64,000 bases of DNA from Bemisia tabaci. Its lineage: Eukaryota > Arthropoda > Insecta > Hemiptera > Aleyrodidae. The notes under the pieces are model-generated. The model did no database searches. It was not told the origin of the DNA and was given only the letters and a program-made list of their open reading frames with translations. This document shows positions 41,574 through 52,362 of the stretch, one piece after another; the stretch's first letter is position 1, and the number at the start of each line of letters is the position of its first letter. The position numbers were made by a program, and so were the translations under genes. The stretch is taken from positions 24,644,477 through 24,708,476 of the forward strand of contig NC_092801.1 in NCBI RefSeq assembly GCF_918797505.1, in the 5' to 3' direction.

Positions 41574-41930
41574 ATATATCGCGTCGAATTCCCGCAAACC
41601 TGATCAGGGCCCTGGCTCCCCGCTCGGGAGCAAAACTAAAAACGTCTGCTCGGCTGCCAGATCGGTCCGAAATATTGTACATTTCAGGCTGACGGAGATG
41701 TAAGACCCCGCGAAGTTCGGCAACGCGGGAAAACTGGAAAATGGAATGGAAACGGATCCAGCGAGCGTCATTTTCTCCGTCGCACGCCTCATTTCTCCTG
41801 TTTGATTTTTTCGTCTATATTTATTTTCTATTTTTGCCAACGGCAAGCGACACCGCGACTAAGCGACGAGTAGCAGGCCAAATCGCCGCGAAAAGGAAGG
41901 AAGTTTACGATTCGTTTGTTTGTCGAAATG
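41574..41930. other. no gene recognised
   Basis: Short open frames exist on both strands but have no recognisable domain, codon pattern or splice context. I see no other structure. Confidence 0.3.
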
Positions 41931-42160
41931 TGCACTGAAAAAAAATTCTCGGCGTTTTTACCAAGGTCCGTTGGGACCTATACCACCTCACTTTTTTTTA
42001 CCAATTATTGGTAATTTTACCAAGACAGACTGGTAAGCTTACCTAAAAACCGGTATTTTTACTGCTTTTTCAGGTAAGAATACCACTTTTATTGGTGATC
42101 AATTCCCGGTAACTTTGCCATTTTATCTCGGTAATTCTACCACAGTCGATAGAAAATATT
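41931..42160. mobile_element. MITE family C, truncated copy
   Basis: It starts GCACTGAAAAAAAATTCTCGGCG and shares more than 200 bp with the complete copy at 49983-50400, including the many GGTAA/TTACC phrases. It stops near 42160, where family G sequence begins, so one element has truncated the other. Confidence 0.65.
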
Positions 42161-42392
42161 ACAGTGCAGTTTTCGCTCTATCAAGAAATACGTGTTTGAA
42201 GTTTCGAAATTATGTGGATCCCTATGGTGGAAAGAAACTTCAAAGTGGCTTTTTGATGCTTAACAATTAGAATTTTGGAGGGAATTTTTCACAGAATATG
42301 CAGCAAGACTAGTTTTACTTGAAATAATCAATACGTCATTTTTTTCGAAAACAGCACTTATACCCCTTGGCCTCCAAGCCCCTCACTTAGTC
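42161..42392. mobile_element. MITE family G, copy lacking its left end
   Basis: It aligns with the complete element at 63286-63529 (GTGCAGTTTT, then GTGGATCCCTATGG, CAGACTAGTTTTACTTG-like phrases and CCTCCAAGCCCCT at the right end). The left TIR is missing. Confidence 0.6.
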
Positions 42393-42452
42393 CAAATTAA
42401 TATTGTCAACATTACACGAACTCCTCTGGATATTAGATGTGACTCTTTAAAG

Positions 42453-42743
42453 CCTGGATGGATACACGCTCAAATTTCCGTCAATTTCCGATCGAAAGGT
42501 GACTGGTGCGCACCATCTACCATCAATTTTTTGTGGCCTACAAAAATTTGATGGTAGATGATGGTATACTGTGGGTCTCATCCGTCGCCTGATTTCCATT
42601 CAACCGTGCTTATTTCATGCTTATTTCCATCAACACGTTATTTTAATTAATTTTAGATAACAATTTTTATAACAACTCTCGACCGCCATTTTTGTCATCA
42701 TTTTGATCGGAAATTGACGGAAATTTGAGCGTGTATCCAGGCC
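42453..42743. mobile_element. MITE family I
   Basis: This element of about 290 bp has terminal inverted repeats GATACACGCTCAAATTTCCG and CGGAAATTTGAGCGTGTATC (over 30 bp, including TCAATTTCCGATC), ending CCTGG and CCAGG. A smaller inverted pair around CTACCATCAA lies inside near 42515-42560. Confidence 0.7.
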
Positions 42744-42862
42744 TTTATAAACGAGTGAAATGGACTACTAGACAAGGCACAAAATGGTGAAATTATGCGG
42801 GTACGCAACTATGCAAAAGTAAAAGCCTTTGTCAATAAAAACCGTCCGCTCATGCCGATAGG

Positions 42863-42935
42863 ATTGCGCCATTTCCCTTTGTCTATCGCTTTGTCTATAG
42901 CTTTGTCAACAGATTTCAATAGTCGGCCTGCAGTG
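42863..42935. repeat. MITE family B, one-ended fragment
   Basis: It contains CTTTGTCTATCGCTTTGTC and then TTTCAATAGTCGGCC, the right terminus of family B, without a matching left end. Confidence 0.55.
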
Positions 42936-43036
42936 GTCCATTCAAGCGCGAGGCATCCTGAAATGCACCGATTTTCCTCGATTTTCACCCTGCACGGTAA
43001 CGCGGCGTCATTAGCGAACAATCCAGCTGACTTCGG

Positions 43037-43273
43037 CGCACAGTGGATCGAGTCAACAAGAGAGGTCGGACAAAATTTAGAAACTTTAAACGCCTATAAC
43101 TCCGCTTGTACACAATTTTAAGGTTCTAAAAGTGGTTTTATTGGTATCCTCGTCAAATTTTCTTTCAACAGCACCCCTTGAAGTTCAAAATGTGACGATA
43201 TAAACATCAAAATTTGCAGTTTAAGTCAAACATTTCATGTCCGACCTCTCCAATTGACCACATCCATTGGGCG
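43037..43273. mobile_element. MITE family F, complete copy
   Basis: This 237-bp element has inverted ends CGCACAGTGGATCGAGTC / GACCACATCCATTGGGCG and the inner pair GAGAGGTCGGAC / GTCCGACCTCTC. The interior is AT-rich with the phrase AAGTTCAAAATGTGACG. No coding capacity. Confidence 0.7.
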
Positions 43274-43518
43274 ACGGAGGACGAACGTCCTAAAATACTA
43301 CACCTCCCCCCCCCCCCCCCACCGTCCTCCCGGTTCTGATAATCAACGCGTCAATCTTTTACGTGATCGTTTTACAACTGTAAACAGTCCGCGTAAAATA
43401 TAAAAATAAAACTCGATCTAAAACCGGAGATGGCTTTCGATACGTCACTTGAAACAACGAATGCCTCGTCATTGACGGGCAAGAAGTCGCATATTGTGAA
43501 GGTGGATGCATTGCCGTG

Positions 43519-43662
43519 CCGCACAGTAGTGGATCGAGTTAAGTAAAGAGGTCGGACATGAAATTTTTGACTAAAACTGCTAATTTTGATGTTTATTCCG
43601 TCACATTTTGAATTTTAAGGGGTGCTTCAATTTAAGAAGGAAACTTCACGAGGAAACCAATG
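43519..43662. repeat. MITE family F, half copy
   Basis: It starts CACAGTAGTGGATCGAGTTAAG and contains GAGGTCGGACATGAAATTTTTGAC, then AAGGGGTGCTTC and GAGGAAACCAATGG, matching the left half of the family. The right end is absent. Confidence 0.55.
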
Positions 43663-43959
43663 GGTCGCGGCCCATGGCGGCAAATTTAGGGGACGGCAAA
43701 TTTTACAATTTTTTTTAAATGTAGCTATAAAGAAAATTTGGAATCAGAGAAAAAAATTACAAACGAGAAAAGGTGACAAAATCTCTCATTTCCTGAGAGT
43801 GTATTTCTAATTTTTTCGTCTTTCTGTGATACAAAAGACAGCACCTTTTATCAGTCGAGTTAAGACTTGGAGAAAAACCGAACACGGAATTCGGTCTAGA
43901 ACTGCGCGGCGCAGAGAGCAATGATGACGAGAACTTCATGAGATGCAACGGAGAAACCC

Positions 43960-44262
43960 TCGGCGCGGCGCGGCGCGGCGCGACGCGGCGGTCGGCATGT
44001 AACACATATTAGCGCCTACAAGACTGCATGAATACTTCACGCACTGCGTCAAAGACAGTGTGGTCGCTGCGGTCAGCAGCGGGCGGCGTGAAACGCATAG
44101 CGCCTACAAGACTGCATGAATACTTCATGCATTGCGTCAGACACAGTGCGTGCAGCAGCAATTGGCGTGAAATGCATAGCGCATACAAAACTGTAGGAAT
44201 ACTTCTCGCATTGCGCCAAACACAGAGCGGTCAGCGCGGCACGGCGCGGCGCGGCGGCGGAA
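43960..44262. repeat. tandem repeat of about 80-88 bp bounded by GGCGC microsatellites
   Basis: AGCGCCTACAAGACTGCATGAATACTTC recurs (first at 44011, second at 44099, a diverged third at 44178). GGCGC runs sit at 43965-43990 and 44240-44262. It looks like a short satellite-type array with no coding meaning. Confidence 0.7.
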
Positions 44263-44499
44263 GTTAAAATTATTAAACCACATTCATGTTTGTTCTGTCA
44301 TTATTTTTTCGTTCATTTCACGTAAATGGAAGGCATTGTCCACACAGAGATAGGTTTACGGAACTTAACTCTCGCGCCAAGTTCCGTGAACTTTTGCTAG
44401 TATAGTGTTGACAGGGCTCTCGCAAAAAATGTGTCCAACACGAGTGAACCTCCCCCTCCGGCACGTTCACTTGATGGTTTTTATTAGAGTACCTATATT

Positions 44500-44877
44500 G
44501 AGAGAGTATGGCCACTGGGCCCCATGGAGAGGCTTAGGACCCAAAAATGGCGGTGCTTTGTTTTGGTTTTTGTGGATATGGGAGGGGGGTCATTGCCAAC
44601 TTTTGGCGGTTATCACCAACCGCACTTGCTGCCAATCTTACTACAGCTAAGATAATTTTTCTCAAAAATTGCACACGATTAGCCTTAAAAATATGTAAAG
44701 AAGTCGCAATAGTGCATTTGAGTTTTCTCGTTACGATAAGCAAAGAAAACTACATTTTGAGTCATTTTGCATTACATTAATTTATGGCGTCCGCCATTTT
44801 TGGGTCCTAAGGGCTCCATCCAGCCTAAGATGGCTGAGCCAATCAGAGGTGGTAACCCCAGTGGCCATACTCTCTCT
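44500..44877. mobile_element. MITE family H
   Basis: This 378-bp element has ends GAGAGAGTATGGCCACTGGG and CCAGTGGCCATACTCTCTC in inverted orientation. A second inner inverted pair is TTAGGACCCAAAAATGGCGG near 44531 and CCGCCATTTTTGGGTCCTAA near 44790. A fragment of the same family opens the window at 1-90. Confidence 0.75.
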
Positions 44878-45498
44878 GTTGAACCCTGGAATTAATCATA
44901 ATCTTGACAACGTCGCTTTATGGCGACTCATACTGCGAGTCTTATTTCAATGTTGATAAGCACCTGCGTATAGCAGCCCCTTTCCCCTTGTTAGCTAGTT
45001 CGCCAATACATCTCCTCGTCGGACCACGTTCTCTGTTTTCTTTCAATAAAACATGTAATTCATATTCGAATAATGACTACTCCGAAATATACCCAAAACA
45101 CCTATCCTCATTACTCTCAATATAGGTACTCTAGTTTTTATTGATGTTTGGGAGCGGCAAAATACAGGCGGCCCATGGGCGGCAAGTAAGTAAATCCAAA
45201 ATCCGGCCCTGAAGGAAAGTGCGGCCTTCTTTCTTGGAGCTTTGGAGGCGGCGCTTGAAACGGCCTTCGGGAGCCGTGCTGGGAATGGACACGCGAATCC
45301 GCCAACAATCACCGCGGCGCCCGCCCACCGGACAATGGGCATCGCACTATTCGCACTCCACTTTTCCTCTCGCGGGCGATGGACGATAACTACAAGCGCC
45401 TGCGTCACAGCCATCGGCCACCGGTGACTATCAATTAAAACAATGGATCGTACGAGACATCGCCGGGCGCCGGGAAAGTGGAGCGAGCCGCCCGTACT
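44878..45498. other. no gene recognised
   Basis: It contains a GC-rich stretch (about 45165-45490) with open frames of up to about 120 codons on both strands, none with a familiar domain. A diverged exon cannot be excluded, but nothing supports one. Confidence 0.3.
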
Positions 45499-45747
45499 GC
45501 CGTGCTAAGGAAGAACGCCGTATGAACATTCGAGAGTTGCCAAATTTCCTTCAATAAAACACGTATTTTTGACGAAATTCATGTACATTTTTCTTTGAAA
45601 TTTTCAGATATTTTAGAGTAAATTGCGTATAAAATTGTCTGAAAATGTTGGAAAAAAATATTCAAAATTTTCCCAGTAAAGTCGGTTTTTATCGAATGAA
45701 ATTTGGCAACGCCTGAAGGCTCATACGGCGTTCTTCCTTAGCACGGC
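45499..45747. mobile_element. MITE family A, best-preserved copy
   Basis: This 249-bp element has a perfect 27-bp terminal inverted repeat: GCCGTGCTAAGGAAGAACGC then CGTATGA on the left, and its exact reverse complement on the right. Inside, GTTGCCAAATTTC pairs with GAAATTTGGCAAC. No open frame of note. No convincing target duplication was found. Confidence 0.85.
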
Positions 45748-45805
45748 AGCGTAACCGCACGCTGTTGCAGTGGCGTGGCGTGCTTTGCAATATATCCATT
45801 GATCT

Positions 45806-46394
45806 GCGGGCTGATTATTGAAATTGATAGACAAAGCAATAGACAAAGAAGACAAAAAGGATATAGAGGGATCCTATTGGTGGAAACGGGTGGTTGCATT
45901 TGACAGAGGACGTAGGTAATAGACTAACTAACGGCAACACACGAGAGACCCGATACTCCATCATTCCCATCATTTACCCCCTCATAGTCTATGAGAACCA
46001 CTCATTTCAACCAATAGGCAGGGCCGGATTTACCAATAGGCTACATAGGCTATGGCCTAGGGCGCAACATGTTGAGGGGCGTACAATTTTTGAAAATTTA
46101 TTCAAAACCGTATTTCCTAAAACCAACTTGAAAACGTAAACGTACCTCAAAACTGTTTAAAATCGTGTTTTTTTAAAGGTGAATTTGAACATTTTCCGGA
46201 CACCTAACATCCTCCCTCTGATCTGGAGGGAGGAGCGCCCCCTCCACACGAGAGCGCCTACTTTTAGGGGCGCTACCCTAAGTTTAGCCTAGGGCGCTAA
46301 AAATGTAAATCCGGCCCTGCCAATAGGATCGCTCTTTACTCCTTATGTCTTCTTTGTCTATAGCTTTGTCTATCAATTTCAATAATCAGCTCGC
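45806..46394. mobile_element. MITE family B copy interrupted by a hAT-like MITE
   Basis: Its ends GCGGGCTGATTATTGAAATT and AATTTCAATAATCAGCTCGC match the family termini. Without the nested insert and its duplicated bases it is about 280 bp, the length of the complete copy at 3145-3420. Confidence 0.8.
46019..46319. mobile_element. hAT-like MITE nested in MITE family B
   Basis: This 301-bp element has terminal inverted repeats CAGGGCCGGATTTAC / GTAAATCCGGCCCTG. It is flanked by a perfect 8-bp duplication, CCAATAGG, at 46011-46018 and 46320-46327. An 8-bp duplication and a CAGGG start are typical of the hAT superfamily. The CCAATAGG target is normal interior sequence of the host MITE, so the order of insertion is clear. 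Confidence 0.85.
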
Positions 46395-46479
46395 AGCCCT
46401 TTAAACCTATTGAAAAGAATCGGTTTATCGGTTTATCGATCACTATACGAATAACGTTTTAACTCCTGGATGCAACTAT

Positions 46480-46760
46480 TCGAGCTCTGTGGACGTCCGT
46501 GTTGCATACGCACAGAAGCGAAGGCGTTTTGACGGTCCAGGTACTCACCACTTTACCCAAGGTACGGTGCCAGCGGCGAGCTTTACTACGAGGATCCCAA
46601 ATGACAGAGCGCCTTCATTTCTTCGTTTATACCACAAAAATATCTCCTAGGCACGAATAGTTGCATAAAAGTGTAGGATGTGAGTATCTTTTGTGCATCA
46701 GTTATGATATTGTGATGTGCTGACCATGATTTGTAGAGCAACGATTCATTTCGAAGAGAT
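46480..46760 (-). repeat. repeat J fragment, inverted orientation
   Basis: It contains the reverse complement of the J start (CAACTATTCGAGCTC, GTCCGTGTTGCATACGCA, GAAGCGAAGGCGTTTTGAC), and then GTAGGATGTGAGTATCTTT, which recurs near 54623. Confidence 0.5.
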
Positions 46761-46881
46761 GTCTTCGAAGTATTAATGGAGGATTGTATGCATTTTGTAA
46801 TAGATCCTCGCGGTCAAGCCCGTAGCACTATGAAAAGAGCCTTCCAGAGGGATTGGGAAGACATTTTTGACTGAAATTGCC

Positions 46882-47380
46882 AATGGAGATGTTGCATGTG
46901 TGAGGAATTTGCGATTTGATTGTTGATTATTAAGTAAAAGTTCGCGAGAAACACGATGGTTTTCTTTGAAATCAACTCTCAGGCTCAAAAAAAGCTCTCT
47001 AGTTGAGGCCAAAATGGAGGGGATATCCCACGCTATCTTGAGATTCCACCTCAACATCAAGACGAACTCTCCATGCAAAAGATAGGAAGCAAATACATTA
47101 GCAGGGATGCCGTGTTTTCAGTCTTAGAGTCCTCAAATAAAGTGGCAGCCCTGTCAATGTATTTGCTCCCTATCTTTGCATGGAGAGTTCGTCTTGATGT
47201 AGAGGTGGAATCGCAGGATAGCGTGGGATATCCCCTCCATTTTAGCTTCAACTTGAGAGCTTTTTTGAGCTTGGGAGTTGATTTCAGTGAAACCCAGTGG
47301 CACCATCGTGTTTCTCGCGAACTTTTACATAGGAATCACTAGTCAAATCGCAAATTCCTCACGCATGCAACATCTCCATT
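46882..47380. mobile_element. foldback element family D, copy 1
   Basis: This 499-bp sequence is almost entirely an imperfect palindrome with arms of over 200 bp. The left arm runs AATGGAGATGTTGCATGTGT, GGAGGGGATATCCCACGCTA, CAAGACGAACTCTCCATGCA; the right arm is its reverse complement, ending CATGCAACATCTCCATT. A transcript across it would fold into a very long hairpin. Confidence 0.85.
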
Positions 47381-47539
47381 CTGATGTTACTTTCTTCACT
47401 TTATAATTTGTGTGGGGTGTTTCTCGAAGGAAATTTTACGAGAAAACCAATAAAATCACTTCTCAAATTTCTACGTCCCGTGTTAACATCGATATAAGCT
47501 TTTAAAGTTTCCAAACTTTGCCCGACTACTCTCATTTAC

Positions 47540-48200
47540 TCGTTTCACTGTGCGCCGCAGGTGAAGCGTCGAGTGCCTGGACAGTCAAAACGCCTTCGCT
47601 TCCGTGCGTATGCAACACGGACATCCGTAGAGTTTGAATAGTTGCATCCAGGAGTTGAAATGATATTTGAATGGTGTTCATCGCATTATACACTAATGTT
47701 AAAAGAGCGCTTTGCTTGTTTCTCTCACACCTAATTTCATTTCAGCGTCACTTACTGTGCCGATGAAGTTAAGAATTGCTGATTTTTATCACGACATTGT
47801 CAATTTTCCGAGGTATACATTATTAATGTATCAAAACGTTGCTGGCTTCCAAAAGCGCAAAAAGTAAGGAATCTGAATAGGATTCGAACAGTTTCCTTTA
47901 AACTACTTGAATAAGTTGTCTTTTGTTTTGTTTTCCCCTCCTTTGGGAAAATTAATTTCGACGTTTTAGTGCCAAATTTTTGGATTAAAATTCTGATGAA
48001 TCGCACGGACTTCGGAACGTGAACGATGACAATTCGTCCTCCAACAAAATTAAATGCGAGAGAAAATCTGTAACATCATAAGCCTGTACACCTTTAAGAT
48101 TTCGTAGGTGGAATGGCGAAATTATAGCAAAATGAAGTATGGTAATCATATAAGTAAAAATTACCTACATTATGTTCTGTCCTTTCCCTCTTGAAATGAA
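47540..48200. repeat. repeat J copy 1, with exon-like core at about 47750-47866
   Basis: It shares about 600 bp with 56395-57005. The core is bounded by a TTTCATTTCAG acceptor-like and an AAAAAGTAAGG donor-like sequence. It is open in one frame (GCG TCA CTT ... reading VPMKLRIADFYHDIVNFPRY...). The gene of origin is not recognised. Compare 55285-56010 and 56540-56700. Confidence 0.5.
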
Positions 48201-48387
48201 GACTGCGGCTAGTCTTTCTGCAATTTGGGATGAATATTATTGAATAATTTAATGAAACCCCAAGAAAATTCTTGAAAAAAAATTGGCTGATTTCCTCATG
48301 AAATTACAAAACATGAGTGGGGATTTGCGACATCACAATCGTGTATGCGCTTTTTTGACTTTAGTCATCGATAAGTGGGAAACGGCG

Positions 48388-48493
48388 TTTCCCAAGGGGG
48401 GCCTCAGACAGGACTCATTGTCAGTGTAGCTCTCCGAGTTTTTCCCAAGGGGGGCCTCAGACAGGACTCATTGTCAGTGTAGCTCTGTGAGTT
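48388..48493. repeat. 53-bp tandem duplication
   Basis: TTTCCCAAGGGGGGCCTCAG and the following 33 bases occur twice in direct succession (48388 and 48441) with about two mismatches, indicating a recent duplication. Confidence 0.85.
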
Positions 48494-48580
48494 CATCTCC
48501 TCTTCGTTAAATTCGATCCATTTGTTATAAATCGAAGAGTGGTTTTCTGCTCGAACCGATACTTCTCTGCAGAGATCTGC

Positions 48581-48925
48581 GGAGCCAAGGAAGAACGCCG
48601 TGTACGTATTCAGATGTTGCTAAGTCTCCTTTGATAAAACACACATTTTTTGGACAAGTAATACAGTCGTGCGGATTTTTGTGAAAATTTCAGTGAATTT
48701 TCTGCTTAGTTCGAGGCAAATTGCCTAAAATATTCAAAGAAATCCGCAAAAATTCTCTCATAAAAATTTAAATGGCCGGCCTAAATTTGGCAATAGTTGA
48801 TGTGGCTTGGTTCCTTTCTGCTAAACGCGGTCCACATATGCTTAACTTGTTCACAAAATAAACATTTTATCGGGGGAAATTTGGCAACTCTCGAATGTTC
48901 ATACGGTGTTTTTCCTTAGCACGGC
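48581..48925. mobile_element. MITE family A, enlarged copy
   Basis: The left end CCAAGGAAGAACGCCGTGTACG and the right end TGTTCATACGGTGTTTTTCC with TTAGCACGGC match family A. The element is about 345 bp because an extra internal stretch (around 48780-48870) is present. Confidence 0.65.
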
Positions 48926-49982
48926 TGATTGTGAGCTCAGGAGCGGATTTCGAACGGTATTCCTGATTAGACGCCGAGTTTAGACAGCGTCGAATCGCGC
49001 GTACTCGCGGGAATGAATGAATCACTTCAGATGGAATCAAACCTACGAAAATCGTTCCGCAAACGTAGAATACGTGACTGAATTCCGTCGATTTTTCTGT
49101 AAACGACAGGAAAAATTCATCCACGATAATCCGCCCGGAGATCTGAATGTGGCTCACTCAGGCAGTCAAAGTGATTTCGATAGAGGATAATGCTTTGAAA
49201 CGTCCACTACGCTCGATCGACCTAGAAAGTAGGGATTATCTGCCCAGATCTTGTCTTGGTATAATCTAGGTTAAATATCGTGTTTTTTAAATGGATTTTC
49301 AGTTTTTAGGTATTTTAAATTGGTAGGGGTGGTGTCACTAGTGGCGGTAGCAAGACAGCGCGAATCTATAGACATGTTCATAGTAGACATAGAAAATGTT
49401 CTATTGGATCAGTAGAAATTCTAATTATTCCTGCACGAAAATTCTCGTCAAGTCAACAGGAACTCTCCTTGCACCAAACAATGTGTCTGATTTTACTTCT
49501 TCTTCCTCTTTTGTTTTTGTTTTTGTTTTTTTTTTTTTAAAAAAAATACCCTGTCACTTTAAAAAGATAACTTGTTGCCTCAATGAGAACCCTCACCCGG
49601 GAATCATTAACTTGAAAATATCTCTAAAAGAAATACCTCCCTAGTTTCATTTCAAAAAATAAAAAACGAAGAAACGCTTCGGAAATCCGTTAAAAAGGCA
49701 CATGGCTACATTGGCTAGCAGATTTAGTGACCCAGCGGTCTCTTCTTCTGCATGAAGAAAAACTTTCTCATCGCGGGGGCTTTGCGCTCCAAGGGTCAGG
49801 CACTCGGGCTAGCCCTCCGTTTTGGGAGCGTTGACCAACAGGAGACTCAGAAACTGAACCAATCAGTCTCAAAACCCATCATGTCCCTTACCGTATGAGC
49901 GGTGGAATATGCACATTTGGACGTATGTTTGCCAAACGGAACTATGTGCATTATGACATGAGCCCTGCTATCCGTATATTCT
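48926..49982. other. no gene recognised
   Basis: This is about 1 kb of non-coding sequence. Positions 49905-49980 carry half of the hairpin seen at 52363-52492 (GGACGTATGTTTGCCAAACG, ACTATGTGCATTATGACATG). I see nothing else supportable. Confidence 0.35.
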
Positions 49983-50400
49983 TACACTGAAAAAAAATTA
50001 TCGGCGGTTTTACCAAGGTCCGTTGGTACCTTTACCATCTCACTTTTTTTACCAATTATTGGTAATTTTACCAAGACAGACTGGTAAACTTACCTAAAAA
50101 CCGGTATTTTTACTGTTTTTTTCAGGTAAGAATAACACTTTTATTGGTAATGAATTCCCGGTAACTTTGCGATTTTATCTCGGTAATTCTACCACAGTCG
50201 ATGAAAAATATTGGCGTTCTTACCAAGGTCCAGTAAAATTACCGAGAAATTTCAATAATTTTACCGAGATTTCTCGGTAAAATTACCAATTTCATAAATG
50301 GTAATTTTACCAAGGAAAAACTGGGATCAAATAGAACCCTGAATTCTTGGCAATTTTACCCTTTTCTTAGTAAATACACCGAGATTTTTTTTTCAGTGTA
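49983..50400. mobile_element. MITE family C, complete copy
   Basis: Its ends TACACTGAAAAAAAATTATC and GAGATTTTTTTTTCAGTGTA are inverted repeats. The interior is built of GGTAA and TTACC phrases, including several palindromes of the type GGTAATTTTACC. It has no coding capacity. A truncated relative lies at 41931-42160. Confidence 0.8.
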
Positions 50401-50844
50401 CGTCCATTTTTAAAGCCCGTGGGATTAATCAGATATTTGACTAATGCGGTTTTAAGTTCGACCGATTTCACTATCCGGAGCGTGGCGCTTTCGTCGAATT
50501 CCATCGGCTTGCACCCAGTTCGTGACCGGCTACCTAGCGCTACTTAGCATTTGAAAGAGTGCTAGCTCGGCCAAAAACAAGGCGGAAAACGGAGACCGTC
50601 TTTTCACCGCTATCTACGCGTCAATGCTGCCTTCCTCAGCTGGCTAAAACAGCTTAACGCAAACGGGAATGCTGGGTGCAGATACGCGGTTGTTGCTCTG
50701 GTTGGCAGAATGGGTGTCGGAGCGTTTTCGGCGCGGCGGCTGCGTTCGTGCGTCGCTCGACATATTTCAAAGACGATTAACCTCAAATTTGCGCCCGTAA
50801 GCCCGGTATGCTCCATCCAGCGTTGCCTGATTTGTCACTTTCCG
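50401..50844. other. no gene recognised
   Basis: This stretch is more GC-rich than its surroundings, with short open frames on both strands but no recognisable motif. Confidence 0.3.
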
Positions 50845-51520
50845 GCCGAAGTATCACGAGCGCCATGCGACGTTTCAAAATTTCCGCCGCCATTTAATTT
50901 TTTTCACAGAGAAAGTGTTCAACGAAGCCGTCTGGAAATGGAGATATTGCGTGTGTGAGGAATTTGCGATTTGACTGTTGAAACTTATGTAAAAGTTCGT
51001 GAGAAACACGATGGTGCCACTGGTTTCCTCTGAAATCAACTCCCGAGCTAAAAAAAAGCTCTCAAGTCGAGGCCAAAATGGAGGGGATATCCCACGCTAT
51101 CCTGAGAGTCCACCTCTACATCAAGACAAACTCTCCATGCAAAGATACGGAGCAAATACATTACCAGGGATGCCGTGTTTTCAGTTTTTAAGTCCCCATA
51201 TGAAGTGGCAGCCCTGTCAATGTATTTACTCCCTATCTTTGCATAAAGAGTTTGACTTGGATGTAGAGGTGGACTCTCAGGATAGCGTGGGATATCCCTC
51301 CATTTTGGCCTCAACTTGAGAGCTCTTTTTGAGCTTGGGAGTTGATTTCAGAGAAAACCAGTGGCACCATCGTGTTTTTCGCGAACTTTTGCATAAAAAT
51401 CAACGGTCAAATCGCAAATTCCTCACTCATGCAACATTTCCATTTCCGCCGCCATTTCATTTTTTTTACAGAGGAAGTGTTCAACGAAGCTGTCTGGAAG
51501 TTGCACTGAATTTTCTTTAT
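50845..51520. repeat. MITE family E copy split around a foldback element
   Basis: Family E sequence (GTATCACGAGCGCCATGCGA, CCGCCGCCATTTAATTTTTT, GTGTTCAACGAAGCCGTCTGG) runs to 50934. It resumes at about 51446 with a second copy of the last ~51 bases (CCGCCGCCATTT ... AACGAAGCTGTCTGG). Confidence 0.55.
50936..51444. mobile_element. foldback element family D, copy 2
   Basis: This is about 509 bp, closely related to 46882-47380, with the same long inverted arms (GGAGGGGATATCCCACGCTA and its reverse complement TAGCGTGGGATATCCCTCC) and tips AAATGGAGATATTGCG / GCAACATTTCCATTT. It is inserted in family E sequence. Confidence 0.85.
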
Positions 51521-52300
51521 GTTGCCGAAAAGACTTAGTGCTCTCTTTGCTATCACGGCAGATATTCGAACCTCTTTTTGGTGAACGTAGTCCGTCTGTC
51601 CTCTTCTTCGAGTGGGCTGGCGGAAATTCATTCGCCGGTTTCACCGTTATCGAATCCTCACAAGCGCCGTGAGAATCATTCATCGACGCCGACTCGATCC
51701 GGCTTAACGTGGAGATCAGCTCGGTTTGACCCAGAAATCCCGTCGCCTGTCCAACGTGAGTCAGTGCAATTATTTGCCGATTGTTGGTGACTAATCAAGT
51801 AATTAATCAAAAAATTAACGATTAGCGAGCAACTGCAGCGGGATCTCTTGCACGGGCAGATGCACCTCGCTCCATGCACTTCAATCTGAGAGACACGTGT
51901 CCCTCCAACCCCTCTCCCACCCCTCGCCTACCCAGCTTGTACCCTCTTCCATTCCGTCATTCAGGTTCACTGTTTCCTCATCGTAACGTAGCCAAGTTTT
52001 CTTTATGAGATTAAACCAGTCCCGCGATTTCAACTTGTAAAATCGGTGATATCTGTAAAGCATTTAAAAAAATTTGTAAGTGCGGTAGAGATACTTTTAA
52101 TTTAAAAAAAAAAAAATGAAAATATTTATTACCTGTAAGTTATCTTTTCGTCCTCATTTTCTTGAGTAATTCCTTGTCTTAAGCGATGTACATTTTGGAA
52201 AAATTATATCCTTCCTTCAAAATTTATTTGATTAGCACTAAAACATTGTGCGCGTTCGAAATTGCGAGACACGAGCATAAGATTTCTAAAAAAATTATGT
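51521..52300. other. no gene recognised
   Basis: Short open frames on both strands lack domains. There is a poly-A stretch near 52098. I see no supportable gene or repeat. Confidence 0.3.
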
Positions 52301-52307
52301 TTCCTAT

Positions 52308-52360
52308 GGTGAAATTTGGCAACATCCGAAAGTTCATACGGCGCCTTCCCTCAGAGCGGC
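52308..52360. repeat. MITE family A, right-end fragment
   Basis: GTGAAATTTGGCAACATCCG then AAAGTTCATACGGCGCCTTC is the right terminus of family A without its left half. Confidence 0.6.
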
Positions 52361-52362
52361 AG

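Noticed and set aside
41931..42168. A short complete MITE C ending in CAGTGCA
   Set aside because: The GTGCAGTTTT at its apparent right end belongs to the adjacent family G element, so the C copy is truncated and not a short complete form.
45043..45414. 123-residue - strand frame in a GC-rich patch
   Set aside because: Overlapping frames on the other strand are equally open, and no domain, splice signal or codon bias supports either.
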